Below are positions 35,352-43,969 of a stretch of 54,979 nt of DNA, in pieces. The DNA comes from Kitasatospora sp. GP82 (GTDB taxonomy: Bacteria > Actinomycetota > Actinomycetes > Streptomycetales > Streptomycetaceae), in the NCBI RefSeq assembly GCF_029892105.1, contig NZ_JARZAJ010000042.1, forward strand, positions 1 to 54,979, written 5' to 3'. Below the pieces are notes generated by a model. The model did not search any database and was not told the origin of the DNA. It was given only the letters and a program-made list of their open reading frames with translations. Numbering within the stretch: the first letter of the stretch is position 1; each line of letters begins with the position of its first letter. A program made the position numbers and the translations under genes.

Positions 35352-36220
35352 TCCTGGTGATCGGTGCCACCGGAACCGTGGGCCGCGGTGTGGTGGCCGG
35401 GCTGGCCGCCGCCGGACGGCGGGTCCGCGCCTTCACCCGCGATGCCGCCGCAGCAGCAGCCGGCCTCGGCCCCGGCGTCGAACTCGCCGAAGGCGACCTG
35501 GCCAGGCCGCAGACCGTGCGCGCCGCACTCGACGGTGTGGACGGCGTCTTCGTGCTGTCGCTCGGCCCCGATGCCGCCGAGCACGAGTCGGCCGTCGCCG
35601 AGGAGGTGCGCCGCTGCCGCGTCCGCAGGGTCGTGAAGCTCTCCTCGGTCGCCGCCGACGAACCGGCGGCCGGATCCTACGGGCGCGCCCACGCGGCCGG
35701 CGAGCTGGCCTTCGCCCGTTCCGGCGCCGAGTGGACCGCGCTGCGCGCCGCCGCCTTCATGTCGAACGTCGTGCAGTGGCGGGCGTCGATCGCCGCCGAG
35801 AGCAGGGTCTACCAGACGTACGGCGACATCCCGAGGGCCGTCGTCGACCCGGCGGACGTCGCCGCGGCCGCGGTCGAGTGCCTGACGTCCGACGGTCACG
35901 GCGGGCGGATCTACCGGCTCACCGGCCCCGAGGCGCTGACAGCGCCTCAGCAGGCGGCTCGGATCGCCGCCGCACTGGGGCGGCCCCTGGAGTACGTCGA
36001 GGCGCCGCGGGAGGCCGCCGCCGAGGCGATGGCCGCCGGGGGTCTGCCGCCCGCGTTCGCGGCCGGTCTGCTGGACGCGCTCGCCGACTCCGACCCGCGC
36101 CGAGGCGGCACGCCGCTGCCGACCGTGCGGCACCTCACCGGCTGCCCGGCGGGCACCTTCGACACGTGGCTCGCCAGCCACCTGGACGAACTCGCCCCGC
36201 AGCGCGGGCCGGTGGACTGA
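35348..36220 (+). CDS. NmrA-like NAD(P)H-binding oxidoreductase
   Basis: 290 residues. MILVIGATGTVGRGVVAGLA is an N-terminal GxxGxxG dinucleotide site. EGDLARPQTVRAAL, VVKLSSVAADEPA and the GGRIYRLTGPEALT segment fit atypical SDRs of the NmrA/HSCARG group. Lacks an obvious YxxxK. Could be a quinone or enone reductase. The ATG overlaps the previous stop, and it is the last gene of the P450 1 operon. Confidence 0.85.
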
Positions 36221-36224
36221 CCGC

Positions 36225-36264
36225 TCGACCGCCGCTCAGGTGCGGCTCAAGCCGCGCTCGATCG
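36225..36264 (+). promoter_or_regulatory. Four-unit SARP box upstream of TenA-like gene 1
   Basis: TCGACCG (36225), TCAGGTG (36236), TCAAGCC (36247) and TCGATCG (36258): four direct heptamers with an exact 11-bp period, beginning 5 bp after the previous stop. Confidence 0.7.
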
Positions 36265-36333
36265 CGATGACCGAGTTTGGGACAGCAACGCTCTTGGTAC
36301 GAAGGCCGCCGAAGGCGGCGGGAGGGGTGCGAG

Positions 36334-36378
36334 ATGGATCTGGGTCTGTTGGACGGCCGCCCGGCCGATGGGCGCTGA
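36334..36378 (+). CDS. 14-residue leader ORF or SDR gene relic
   Basis: ATG at 36334 with GGAGGGG at 36321-36327 (6-nt gap) encodes MDLGLLDGRPADGR and stops 7 nt before the TenA-like start. Its ribosome site is far better than that of the TenA gene. The start matches the first residues of the SDR at 50640 (MDLGLADRR; the first 12 nt are identical), so it may be a relic of a deleted SDR gene now acting as a translational lead-in. Confidence 0.45.
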   Translation: MDLGLLDGRPADGR

Positions 36379-36385
36379 GCCCGCG

Positions 36386-37105
36386 ATGCTGAGAGAACAA
36401 CTCCGGGCACGCGCGGAGCCGCTGGTCGCCATGGTCCTGGCGCACCCCTTCTGGGCGGGGCTTTGCGACGGCACGCTTCCGCCGGAAGTCCTCTGGCACT
36501 TCGCCGAGCAGGACGCCCGCTACACGGTGCCCGCCTACGCGCGGGCACTTGCCCGCACCGCCGCCGCGGCGGACCGGGACGAGCACGGCGCACTGCTTGC
36601 GGGTGCGGCCAACGCCACCTTCGAGTCGCTCACCCGGATGTCCCGCGAGCTGGCGGAGTTGTCCGGCCGGTTCGAGGGGTTGGAACCGGCCGCCGGGATA
36701 AGCCCGTTGACGCTGGCCCACACCTCTTTCATGACGGCGGTCTCGACCACGTCCTTCGGTGCCGGTATAGGTGGTCTGCTGCCCATGACCTGGTTCCACC
36801 AGAAGGTGTGTCTCGACCTGAAGGAGCGTCATGTACCGGGTGGACGCTACTCGGAGTGGATCGACCAGTACTGCCCCGAGGACGGCTTCCACGGCTATGT
36901 CGAGACCTATCTCGGGATGATCGACGACTTCGGCCGTCGGGCGCCCGACGCCGAACTCACCGTGCTCGCCGACAGCTTCCTGCACGGCGCGCGCTATGAG
37001 CTGGCCTTCTGCGAGGCAGCCTGGCGGTTGCAGAGCTGGGCCGAACCGTACCGGCAGAGCGGTGACCCGGCCCTGCCGCGCGACAGCACGAAGGGGTCGA
37101 AATGA
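36386..37105 (+). CDS. TenA-like protein 1 (haem-oxygenase-like fold, thiaminase residues lost)
   Basis: 239 residues. The TenA pattern is clear: LAHPFWAGLCDGTLPPEVL, FAEQDARY with the conserved Asp, LAHTSFM, GGLLPMTWFHQ and a C-terminal GARYELAF. In TenA/thiaminase II the LLPxxW region carries the catalytic Cys; here it is Met, and the Tyr of the AYT motif is His. It is thus unlikely to hydrolyse thiamin pyrimidines. The start ATG at 36386 (MLREQL) matches that of paralogue 2 (MLQQEL); an in-frame ATG at 36368 is possible. The stop overlaps the FAD monooxygenase 5 start. Confidence 0.82.
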   Translation: MLREQLRARAEPLVAMVLAHPFWAGLCDGTLPPEVLWHFAEQDARYTVPAYARALARTAAAADRDEHGALLAGAANATFESLTRMSRELAELSGRFEGLEPAAGISPLTLAHTSFMTAVSTTSFGAGIGGLLPMTWFHQKVCLDLKERHVPGGRYSEWIDQYCPEDGFHGYVETYLGMIDDFGRRAPDAELTVLADSFLHGARYELAFCEAAWRLQSWAEPYRQSGDPALPRDSTKGSK

Positions 37106-38721
37106 CATCGGAAAGGAATGCACAGAACGTGACTTCATACGACGAGAACGTGCCCGTACTGATCGTTGGTGGCGGCTATGCCGGTCTGGCGACCTCGCTG
37201 TTCCTGTCGCACCACGGAGTGCGCTCGCTCCTGGTGGACCGTCACGCCGGCGTGACGGTCCAGGGCCGGGCGCGCGGCATCAACCCGCGGACCATGGAGA
37301 TCTACCGCCCGCTCGGCCTCGAATCGCGCATCAAGGAGGCGGGCCGGCCCTTCGATGCGGACTCGGGCGTGGTCAGGTGCGAGAACCTGAGCTCCGAGTG
37401 GCACTGGATCATGCAGCAGGACTCGCCGCGCGCGCTGCCGGAGCTGACCGCAGGCGAGTTCGGCATGGCCGACCAGAGCACCGTGGAACCGGTCCTGGCC
37501 GAGGCCGCGCGCGCCAAGGGCGCCGAGATCCGGCACCACACCCAGTGCGTGTCCGTCGAGCAGGACGACGACGGTGTCACGGCGGTGGTCGAGGACCGCG
37601 CGACCGGGCAGCGGCGCACCGTGCGGGCGCAGTACCTGGTCGCCTGTGACGGATACCGCGGCACCATCAGGGAGAACCTGGGTATCCCGCGCACCGGTCG
37701 GGGCGTGATCCGCTCCTACGTGTCCTTCGTCATCAAGGCCGACCTGTCGGACCTCATGGAGAAGACGGCGCTGTTCTGGATCATCGGCGGGAACGGTGTG
37801 GCCGGCGGCTTCGTCACCCACGCCGTGCCCGGCCAGTGGGGCGTCGCCCTCACCTACGACCCGGACAAGGAGTCGCCGGAGGACTTCACGATCGAGCGGT
37901 GCGTCAAGGCGGCCCAGGGGCTGATCGGCCGCGACATCCCGGTCGAGGTCCTGGACAAGGCGGCGTGGGAGGAGGCGGTCGGCGTCGCCGACCGGTACCG
38001 CAGCGGCCGGGTCTTCCTGGTCGGGGACGCCGCACACGTGTGGCCGCCGGCCGGTGCGCTGGGCGCCAACTCGGCGGTGCAGGACGCCCACAACCTGGCG
38101 TGGAAGCTCGCCGCGGCGCTCAAGGGGCAGGGCGGCGACGCCCTGCTGGACAGCTACGAGGCCGAGCGGCGCGCCGTGGCGGTGGAGCTGGCCGACCTCA
38201 CCGTCCGCAGCCAGGAGTCGCGGTTCGGGCCCACCCCGCAGGAGGACCCGCTGGAGCCCACGCTGTGCATCCTGGCCCAGCGGTACCGGTCCACGGCGAT
38301 GATCGGTGCCGAGCACACCGGTGTGATCGGTGAGACGGTGGAGCAGCAGGCCAGGCCCGGCACCCGCGCGCCGCACCTGTGGCTCGACCACGAGGGCCGC
38401 CGCATCGGCGTGCACGACCTGTTCCACGACACCTTCACCCTCCTCACCGGGCCGTCGGGCGACGAGTGGAAGCGTGCGGCGGCCACGAGCGCGGAGCAGG
38501 CGTCCGTGCCGGTGCGGGCCTACCGCGTCGGTCCCTCCTCGGCCGGCACCGAACTGGTCGACGTCGAGGGCAACTGGGCGGCCCGCTACCGCCTCGGCCA
38601 CGGCGGCGCGGCGCTGGTCCGCCCCGACGGCTACGTGGCCTGGCGCAGCGAGGAACTGCCGGAGGACCCGGCGTCCGCGCTCACCGACGCGCTCCACCAG
38701 GTCCTCGGTACCAAGGCCTGA
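37102..38721 (+). CDS. Class A FAD-dependent aromatic monooxygenase 5
   Basis: 539 residues. VLIVGGGYAGLATSLFLSHHG (FAD), YLVACDGYRGTIRENL (DG, with Tyr-Arg instead of the usual Ala-Asn/Arg-Ser), VFLVGDAAHVWPPAGALGAN (GD), and the C-terminal thioredoxin-like domain ending AALVRPDGYVAWRS. The 540-residue hydroxylase class. The ATG overlaps the TenA-like stop (ATGA), so both are made together from the SARP-driven transcript. Confidence 0.92.
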   Translation: MTSERNAQNVTSYDENVPVLIVGGGYAGLATSLFLSHHGVRSLLVDRHAGVTVQGRARGINPRTMEIYRPLGLESRIKEAGRPFDADSGVVRCENLSSEWHWIMQQDSPRALPELTAGEFGMADQSTVEPVLAEAARAKGAEIRHHTQCVSVEQDDDGVTAVVEDRATGQRRTVRAQYLVACDGYRGTIRENLGIPRTGRGVIRSYVSFVIKADLSDLMEKTALFWIIGGNGVAGGFVTHAVPGQWGVALTYDPDKESPEDFTIERCVKAAQGLIGRDIPVEVLDKAAWEEAVGVADRYRSGRVFLVGDAAHVWPPAGALGANSAVQDAHNLAWKLAAALKGQGGDALLDSYEAERRAVAVELADLTVRSQESRFGPTPQEDPLEPTLCILAQRYRSTAMIGAEHTGVIGETVEQQARPGTRAPHLWLDHEGRRIGVHDLFHDTFTLLTGPSGDEWKRAAATSAEQASVPVRAYRVGPSSAGTELVDVEGNWAARYRLGHGGAALVRPDGYVAWRSEELPEDPASALTDALHQVLGTKA

Positions 38722-38735
38722 CGCCTGCCAAACGC

Positions 38736-38771
38736 GAAGGCGCCGATCCCGTTCGCGGGATCGGCGCCTTC
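38736..38771. terminator. Bidirectional terminator with TTCG tetraloop
   Basis: 16-bp perfect arms (38736-38751 and 38756-38771) closed by TTCG, between convergent genes ending at 38721 (+) and 38783 (-). Confidence 0.88.
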
Positions 38772-38782
38772 ACCTTTCGGGG

Positions 38783-39475
38783 TCAGCCGGCGGTGGCCCG
38801 GAAGAGGGCGACCGCGCCGCGGATCCGTACCTGGTACTCGGGGAAGTACTTGGCCAACTGCCGCTCCAGGCCGTGCGGATCGTCGCCCTGGTTCTGGAAG
38901 TTGCCGCGCCGGTGCTGCTCCAGCAGCAGCTTGTGGGTGAACCTGTTCATGGGGACGCCCTCGGCGAGGACGGTCGTCCCGAACAGTACGCCCCCGGGCC
39001 GCAGCGTCTCGGCGACGTGCCGGAGGATGACGCCCTTGCCGTCCCAGCCGCCGGGAATGGTGTGGAACACCAGGTTCATCGCGGCCGAGTCGAAGTGCTG
39101 CGCGGGCAGCGGCAGCGGGTGCATCAGGTTGGCCTGGCAGGTCTGCGGCCGGTAGCGGGAGAGCCGGCGGGCCGACATCTGCAGGCATTCCTCGCTGAGG
39201 TCGAGCAGGGTGATCTCGGGGTCCGGGGTGGGGAACCGGCAGCGGTCCACGAAGTATCCGGTGCCCGGCCCGATGTCCAGGTGCCGCGCGCCGACCGACG
39301 TGTCGTAGAGCCGCCGCATCACGTGGGCCGGGCAGCGCCACACCGCCGAGCAGAACAGCCCGAGCACCCATTTGTCGTAGATCGCGAGTTTGCCGCGGGT
39401 GTACACCTCCTGCGCGTGCGCGATCCGGGGATCCAGCTGCCCGGAGAGGGGAGGGCCGTCGGCCAGGTCGGTCAT
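38783..39475 (-). CDS. Class I SAM-dependent methyltransferase 4
   Basis: 230 residues from the ATG at 39475 (GGAGA with a 5-nt gap; the TTG at 39487 overlaps that site). HLDIGPGTGYFVDRC is the SAM-binding motif I near residue 70, LLDLSEECLQMSARRL the acidic loop, and LMHPLPLPAQHFDSAAMNLVFH motifs II/III. Small Methyltransf_11/25-type enzyme, unrelated to the other four. It starts 12 nt after the asparagine-synthetase-like stop, so the two form an operon; an N- or carboxyl-methylation linked to amide chemistry is possible. Confidence 0.85.
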   Translation of the reverse strand: MTDLADGPPLSGQLDPRIAHAQEVYTRGKLAIYDKWVLGLFCSAVWRCPAHVMRRLYDTSVGARHLDIGPGTGYFVDRCRFPTPDPEITLLDLSEECLQMSARRLSRYRPQTCQANLMHPLPLPAQHFDSAAMNLVFHTIPGGWDGKGVILRHVAETLRPGGVLFGTTVLAEGVPMNRFTHKLLLEQHRRGNFQNQGDDPHGLERQLAKYFPEYQVRIRGAVALFRATAG

Positions 39476-39487
39476 GTCGGTCTCCAA

Positions 39488-41344
39488 TCAGATCGCCAAC
39501 TCGACGTTGTAGCGGGTCAGCCAGGTGTTGAACTGCAGCGCCATCTCCAGGTGCATACGGCTGGGCCAGTCGTGCGCGTCGCCGGGGTTGCGCAGGGTGC
39601 GCCGCACCGCGTCGAGGTTCAGGTACGGCAGGATCGGCGCGCTGTCGTCGGCGACGAGCGCGGCCAGCTCGGCGTGGAGCATCCGGGTGTACGCGGGGTC
39701 CTGGGTGACCGGCCAGGGGCTCTTCTTGCGCTCCAGCACGGAGGCGGGCAGCAGGTCCCGGGCGACGGCGCGGAGGATGGACTTCTCCTGGCCGTCGAAG
39801 GTCTTGAGGCTCCACGGGGTGTTGTAGAGGTACTCGACGAGCCGGTGGTCGGCGTAGGGGAGCCGCAGCTCCAGGCCGTGCGCCATGGAGAGCCGGTCGC
39901 CGCGGTCGAGCAGCATGGGCAGCCACCGGGTCAGGGTGAGGAAGCCGATGGTGCGCATCCGGCTCTCCTCGGGGCTCTCCCCGTCCTGGTGCGGCGCCTG
40001 CGCCGCCGCCTCGCGGTAGGTGTCGGCGTAGTGGCCGCGCATGTCCAGCTTGTCCAGGAAGCCGATGCCGAACAGGTCCCTGCCCTGGCCGCCCCGGTTG
40101 CTCGGGTGGAGGCCCTCGTTGACCACCCAGGGGAAGGTGTCGGCGTTCACGCACTCCGGCTTGAACATCCAGTTGTATCCACCGAAGATCTCGTCGGCCA
40201 CCTCGCCCACCAGGGCCACCGTGGAGTGCGTCTTGATCTCGCGCGCGGTGAGGTAGTTGGAGGTGTCCATGTCGCCGAGGGTGGACGGTCCGTCCTGCGC
40301 CAGTACGACCTTCAGGCGGGTCTCCCGGTCCATCAGGGTGTCCGGGCTGAGCCTGATGTTGACGTGGTCGGACGACAGGTGCTGGGCCACCTCGACCGCG
40401 TAGGGCTCGTCCGGCGAGAAGCGCACGTCGTCCCGCTGGAACTTCTCGACGTAGTCGTCGAAGGTGGTCACGAAGGTCCGGATCCGCTCGCCGTCCAGCT
40501 TCCACCGCCAGCCGGCGGCGATCGCGGTGACGGTGCTGGAGTCCAGGCCGCCGGAGAGCGCGGTGCACAGCGGGACGTCCGCCACCAGTTCGCGCAGCAC
40601 GATGTCGTGGAGCAGCGAGCGCACCGTCTCGACGGTCTCCGGCAGGTCGTCGGTGTGCGGACGGGCCGTCAGTGTCCAGTACGTGCCCTCCCGCACCCCG
40701 TCGCGTCCGATGGTGAGGGTGTGGCCGGGCAGCACCTCCCGCATGTCGCGGAACACCGCCTGGCCGGGCTGCTTGGCGACGGAGAACAGCTCGCGCAGGC
40801 CCTCGCCGTCGACGACCGGGCGGACTCCGGGGTGGGCGAGCAGTGCCTTGGGCTCGGAGCCGAAGAGAACGCCGTCGGCCAGCCTGGTGTAGAAGAGCGG
40901 CTTGACGCCCAACCGGTCGCGGACCAGGACCAGTTCGTCGCGGCGCACGTCCCAGATGGCGAAGGCGAAGATGCCTTCGAGGCGCTCGGCGAAGGAGGGT
41001 CCCCACTCCAGGTACGCCTGCACCACCACCTCGGTGTCGGTGCGGGTGCGGAACCTGCGGCCGCGGGCCTGCAGTTCGCTGCGCAGCTGCTTGAAGTTGT
41101 AGACCTCGCCGTTGTGGACGATCACGGCCGCGGTGCGGCCGTCCTCCTCCACCGTCAGCGGCTGCGCGCCGCCGGCCAGGTCGATGACGGCGGTGCGGGT
41201 GTGCCCGAGCGCGGCACTGCCGCTCAGCCACAGGCCCTGGCCGTCGGTTCCCCGGCCGGCCAGGGCATCGGTCATTGCCTGTAGCACCGGCCGCTCGTGT
41301 GAGAGGTCGTGCCCGAAGTCCACCCAGCCGGCGATGCCGCACAC
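39488..41344 (-). CDS. Glutamine-dependent asparagine-synthetase-like amidotransferase
   Basis: 618 residues. GTG at 41344 with GGAAGGAG upstream is followed at once by TGC, giving the N-terminal nucleophile Cys2 (CGIAGWVDF) of class II glutaminase domains; HNGEVYNF and GRGTDGQG support this. The synthetase domain has CTALSGGLDSSTVTAIA (PPi loop) near residue 255 and VGEVADEIFGGYNWMF. Homologues in pentangular and xanthone clusters (PdmN, FdmV, XanA types) amidate or couple amino groups to polyketide carboxylates, so the product is likely nitrogen-containing. Facing SARP heptamers lie upstream. Confidence 0.92.
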   Translation of the reverse strand: MCGIAGWVDFGHDLSHERPVLQAMTDALAGRGTDGQGLWLSGSAALGHTRTAVIDLAGGAQPLTVEEDGRTAAVIVHNGEVYNFKQLRSELQARGRRFRTRTDTEVVVQAYLEWGPSFAERLEGIFAFAIWDVRRDELVLVRDRLGVKPLFYTRLADGVLFGSEPKALLAHPGVRPVVDGEGLRELFSVAKQPGQAVFRDMREVLPGHTLTIGRDGVREGTYWTLTARPHTDDLPETVETVRSLLHDIVLRELVADVPLCTALSGGLDSSTVTAIAAGWRWKLDGERIRTFVTTFDDYVEKFQRDDVRFSPDEPYAVEVAQHLSSDHVNIRLSPDTLMDRETRLKVVLAQDGPSTLGDMDTSNYLTAREIKTHSTVALVGEVADEIFGGYNWMFKPECVNADTFPWVVNEGLHPSNRGGQGRDLFGIGFLDKLDMRGHYADTYREAAAQAPHQDGESPEESRMRTIGFLTLTRWLPMLLDRGDRLSMAHGLELRLPYADHRLVEYLYNTPWSLKTFDGQEKSILRAVARDLLPASVLERKKSPWPVTQDPAYTRMLHAELAALVADDSAPILPYLNLDAVRRTLRNPGDAHDWPSRMHLEMALQFNTWLTRYNVELAI

Positions 41345-41423
41345 GGGCGTCTCCTTCCGTCGATTGTGGTACCGCGTCCTTCGCGGGGACACCCCGGCCC
41401 CCGAGGGGCAGCGTGCAGGGGGA

Positions 41424-41441
41424 GGTTCGAGTAATCCTCGA
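41424..41441 (-). promoter_or_regulatory. Candidate SARP box facing the amidotransferase
   Basis: Minus strand: TCGAGGA (41441-41435) and TCGAACC (41430-41424), 11-bp period, about 80 bp before the GTG at 41344. Overlaps a plus-strand pair, TCGAGTA/TCGACGG, at 41427-41444. Confidence 0.5.
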
Positions 41442-41499
41442 CGGCCGGTGGACCCGGTCGGCCGGGCCGTTCGACCGCAGCACCATCCGGGTTCGAGCG
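41427..41499 (+). promoter_or_regulatory. Candidate SARP boxes facing methyltransferase 5
   Basis: TCGAGTA (41427) and TCGACGG (41438) are 11 bp apart. TCGACCG (41471) and TCGAGCG (41493) are 22 bp apart, the latter ending 51 bp before the ATG at 41551. Confidence 0.5.
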
Positions 41500-41550
41500 G
41501 CCGCCGGAAGCCTGTGTGCGGCTGGAGTGCCGGACGAGAGGTGGACGCTG

Positions 41551-42612
41551 ATGAACTCGCAGGGCAGTACTCCCGACGGGCGAGGCATGGCCGGGTGGTT
41601 CGACCCGGGCCTGCCGCCGCGTCAGCAAGTGCTCGGATTCGTCTACGCCAAGTGGGCCATCGGGGCGCTGCGGGCGGTCGTCGAGGTGAAGGTGCCGGAC
41701 GCACTGGCCGACGGCCCGCGCACGGTGGCCGAGATCAGCGCGGCGACGGGCACCAACGCGGACGCGCTCTACCGGGTGCTGCGGGCGGTCGCCGCCGCCG
41801 GGGTGCTCCAGGAGCGTGCGGACGGCCGCTTCGCGCTGACGCCGGTGTCCGAAGGGCTGGTGTCGGACGCCGAGGGCGGCATCCGCGACATGTTCCTGTT
41901 CGCCTCCGACCCCATGCTGTGGCGGCCGTACGAGAACGTGGCGCACACCCTGCGGACCGGTGAGGCGGCGTTCGTCCGGGCCTTCGGGGCGCCGTTCTAC
42001 GAGTACACCAAGGCGCACCCGGACAAGGCGGCGGTGCTGGACCGGGCGATGCTGCAGAACCGCTACCCGGGCATGGACCGGATCTTCGACGAGTTCGACT
42101 TCGGCCGCTTCGGCCGCATCGCGGACGTGGGCGGCGGCCGGGGCCACTTCCTGGCCGAGCTGCTGCGCCGCCATCCCGGGACCACCGGTGTGCTGGCGGA
42201 CCAGGAGCACACGGTCGCCGAGGCGAAGGAGATCTTCGACGGCTCGGGTCTGGCGGACCGGGTCACCGTCGTGCCGACCGACTTCTTCGTCGAGGTGCCG
42301 TCCGGCTGCGACGCGTATTTCATCAAGAACACGCTGCACAACTGGGACAACGACAAGGCCGTGCTGATCCTGCGGAGCATCAGGAGGGCCATCGGTGACA
42401 CCGACGCACGTCTGCTGATCGTCGAGAACCTGCTGCGGGGCCCGGGGGAGTGGGACATCGGCAAGCTCATCGACGTCGAATCCCTCGCCGTGCTCGGCGG
42501 CCGCGAGCGCGGTCGTGAGGAGTGGAACCGGATGGCCGAGGAGGCCGGCTTCGCGCCCGCCAACGACCCGGTGCCCGGCGACGTCGCGCTGCTGGAGTAC
42601 CAGCCGGTGTGA
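41551..42612 (+). CDS. SAM-dependent O-methyltransferase 5
   Basis: 353 residues from the ATG at 41551 (GAGAGG upstream). Helical dimerisation domain (YAKWAIGALRAVVEVKVPDAL), SAM motif IADVGGGRGHFLAELLRRHPG near residue 190, FIKNTLHNWDNDKAVLIL with the catalytic His, and DVESLAVLGGRERGREEW. Methyltransf_2 family. Divergent from the amidotransferase; followed by P450 2 after 98 bp. Confidence 0.92.
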   Translation: MNSQGSTPDGRGMAGWFDPGLPPRQQVLGFVYAKWAIGALRAVVEVKVPDALADGPRTVAEISAATGTNADALYRVLRAVAAAGVLQERADGRFALTPVSEGLVSDAEGGIRDMFLFASDPMLWRPYENVAHTLRTGEAAFVRAFGAPFYEYTKAHPDKAAVLDRAMLQNRYPGMDRIFDEFDFGRFGRIADVGGGRGHFLAELLRRHPGTTGVLADQEHTVAEAKEIFDGSGLADRVTVVPTDFFVEVPSGCDAYFIKNTLHNWDNDKAVLILRSIRRAIGDTDARLLIVENLLRGPGEWDIGKLIDVESLAVLGGRERGREEWNRMAEEAGFAPANDPVPGDVALLEYQPV

Positions 42613-42710
42613 CGCGGTCCTGGGACCGAGACCCCTCGAAGGCTCTTTGACCCCGGTCGACCGTGACCCCGGTCGATCGGTGCTGGTCGCTTTCAACGAA
42701 TAGGTGTGCC

Positions 42711-43913
42711 ATGTCGATGCCGCTTCCCGACCCGATGATCCTGCCGTCGCGGCGCAGTTGCCCGTTCGATCCGCCCGAGGAGTACGCGCGGCTGCGTGCC
42801 GAGCGGCCGATGAGCCGGCTGCGGCTGCCGGGCGGCCGGATCGGCTGGCTGGTCACGCGCTACGAGGACGTGCGCGCCGCACTGGCGGACCCGCGGACCA
42901 GCCCGCCGCTGATCCAGGTGACACCGGCCACCGAACTGCCGCTGCCGGAAACGGAACTGGAGGTCCCGCCCGGGGTGTTCTCCGCTCTGGACCCGCCGGA
43001 GCAGAGCCGCTACCGGCGTCTGGTGAGCCGCTATTTCACCCGCAAGCGGTGCCGTGAGATCGCGCCCCGGCTGGAGCAGATCATCGACGAGCAGCTGACC
43101 GCGATGATCGACCACGGGTCGCCGGCGGACCTGGTGCAGTGGTTCTCGCAGCCGATCCCCACCCGGGTGATCACCGAGATGCTCGGCATCACCGAGCAGC
43201 AGCGGCCCGACTACCAGCGGTGGATCCTGGCGATGCTGTCGCTCGACACCGGGCCCGAGCAGCTGCGCGAGGCCAGGGACGGGCTGTACGGGGGGTTGGG
43301 CGAGCTCGTCCGGGCCAGGCGTGTGGAGCCACGGGGTGACATCCTCAGCGACCTGCTCCACGGCGACACGCCGCTGAAGGACGACGAGGTCGTGGGCATC
43401 GGGGCGCTGCTGCTGATCGCCGGTCTCGAGACGACCGCGAACATGCTGGGGCTCGGGGCGTTCGCGCTGCTGACGAACCCCGCTCAGGCGGCGGCCCTCC
43501 GGGCCGACGAGGGGCTGCTCGACGTCGCGATCGAGGAGCTGCTGCGGTATCTGACGATCGTTCAGTTCGGTCTGACCCGCACGGCGCGCGAGGACCTGGA
43601 GATCGCGGGCCGGACGGTGCGGGCGGGGGAGACGCTCATCGTGTCGCTCGCGGCCGCCAATCGCGACCCGGAGCTGTACACCGATCCCGACCGCTTGGAC
43701 CTGCGCCGCGAGCAGGCGCCCCATCTGGCGTTCGGGCACGGTGTCCACCAGTGTCTCGGTGCCCAACTCGCCCGTGTGGAGATGAAGCTGGCATTCGGCG
43801 CGCTGCTGCGCCGACTGCCGGACCTGCGCCTCGCGGTGCCGCCCGAGGAAGTCCCCACGGCCGGCGAGGACAAGGTGTTCTACGGCGTGCACTCGCTTCC
43901 GGTCGCCTGGTAG
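42711..43913 (+). CDS. Cytochrome P450 monooxygenase 2
   Basis: 400 residues. Haem motif FGHGVHQCLGAQLARVEM with Cys348, I-helix LIAGLETTANM, K-helix EELLRY, and N-terminal CPFDPPEEYARLRAERP typical of CYP105/107-like enzymes. ATG 42711 with a weak AGG upstream; ATG 42717 is an alternative. No adjacent ferredoxin, so it may share the one at 31549. Confidence 0.92.
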   Translation: MSMPLPDPMILPSRRSCPFDPPEEYARLRAERPMSRLRLPGGRIGWLVTRYEDVRAALADPRTSPPLIQVTPATELPLPETELEVPPGVFSALDPPEQSRYRRLVSRYFTRKRCREIAPRLEQIIDEQLTAMIDHGSPADLVQWFSQPIPTRVITEMLGITEQQRPDYQRWILAMLSLDTGPEQLREARDGLYGGLGELVRARRVEPRGDILSDLLHGDTPLKDDEVVGIGALLLIAGLETTANMLGLGAFALLTNPAQAAALRADEGLLDVAIEELLRYLTIVQFGLTRTAREDLEIAGRTVRAGETLIVSLAAANRDPELYTDPDRLDLRREQAPHLAFGHGVHQCLGAQLARVEMKLAFGALLRRLPDLRLAVPPEEVPTAGEDKVFYGVHSLPVAW

Positions 43914-43918
43914 GCGCC

Positions 43919-43960
43919 GAGTGGCCGGGTCCGCGGCTCAGGCCGCGGACCCGGCCACTC
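43919..43960. terminator. Bidirectional terminator hairpin
   Basis: 19-bp perfect arms (43919-43937 and 43942-43960) with a TCAG loop, between convergent P450 2 (ends 43913) and the minus-strand gene ending at 43970. Confidence 0.87.
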
Positions 43961-43969
43961 GCATGCCGG

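Noticed and set aside
36386..37105. Thiaminase II (TenA) function for the TenA-like proteins
   Set aside because: The catalytic Cys and two Tyr positions are replaced in both copies, and no thiamin genes are nearby.
38330..41284. 984-codon plus-strand and 985-codon minus-strand long open frames
   Set aside because: Shadow frames of FAD monooxygenase 5, methyltransferase 4 and the amidotransferase; the translations are compositionally biased and cross a terminator hairpin.
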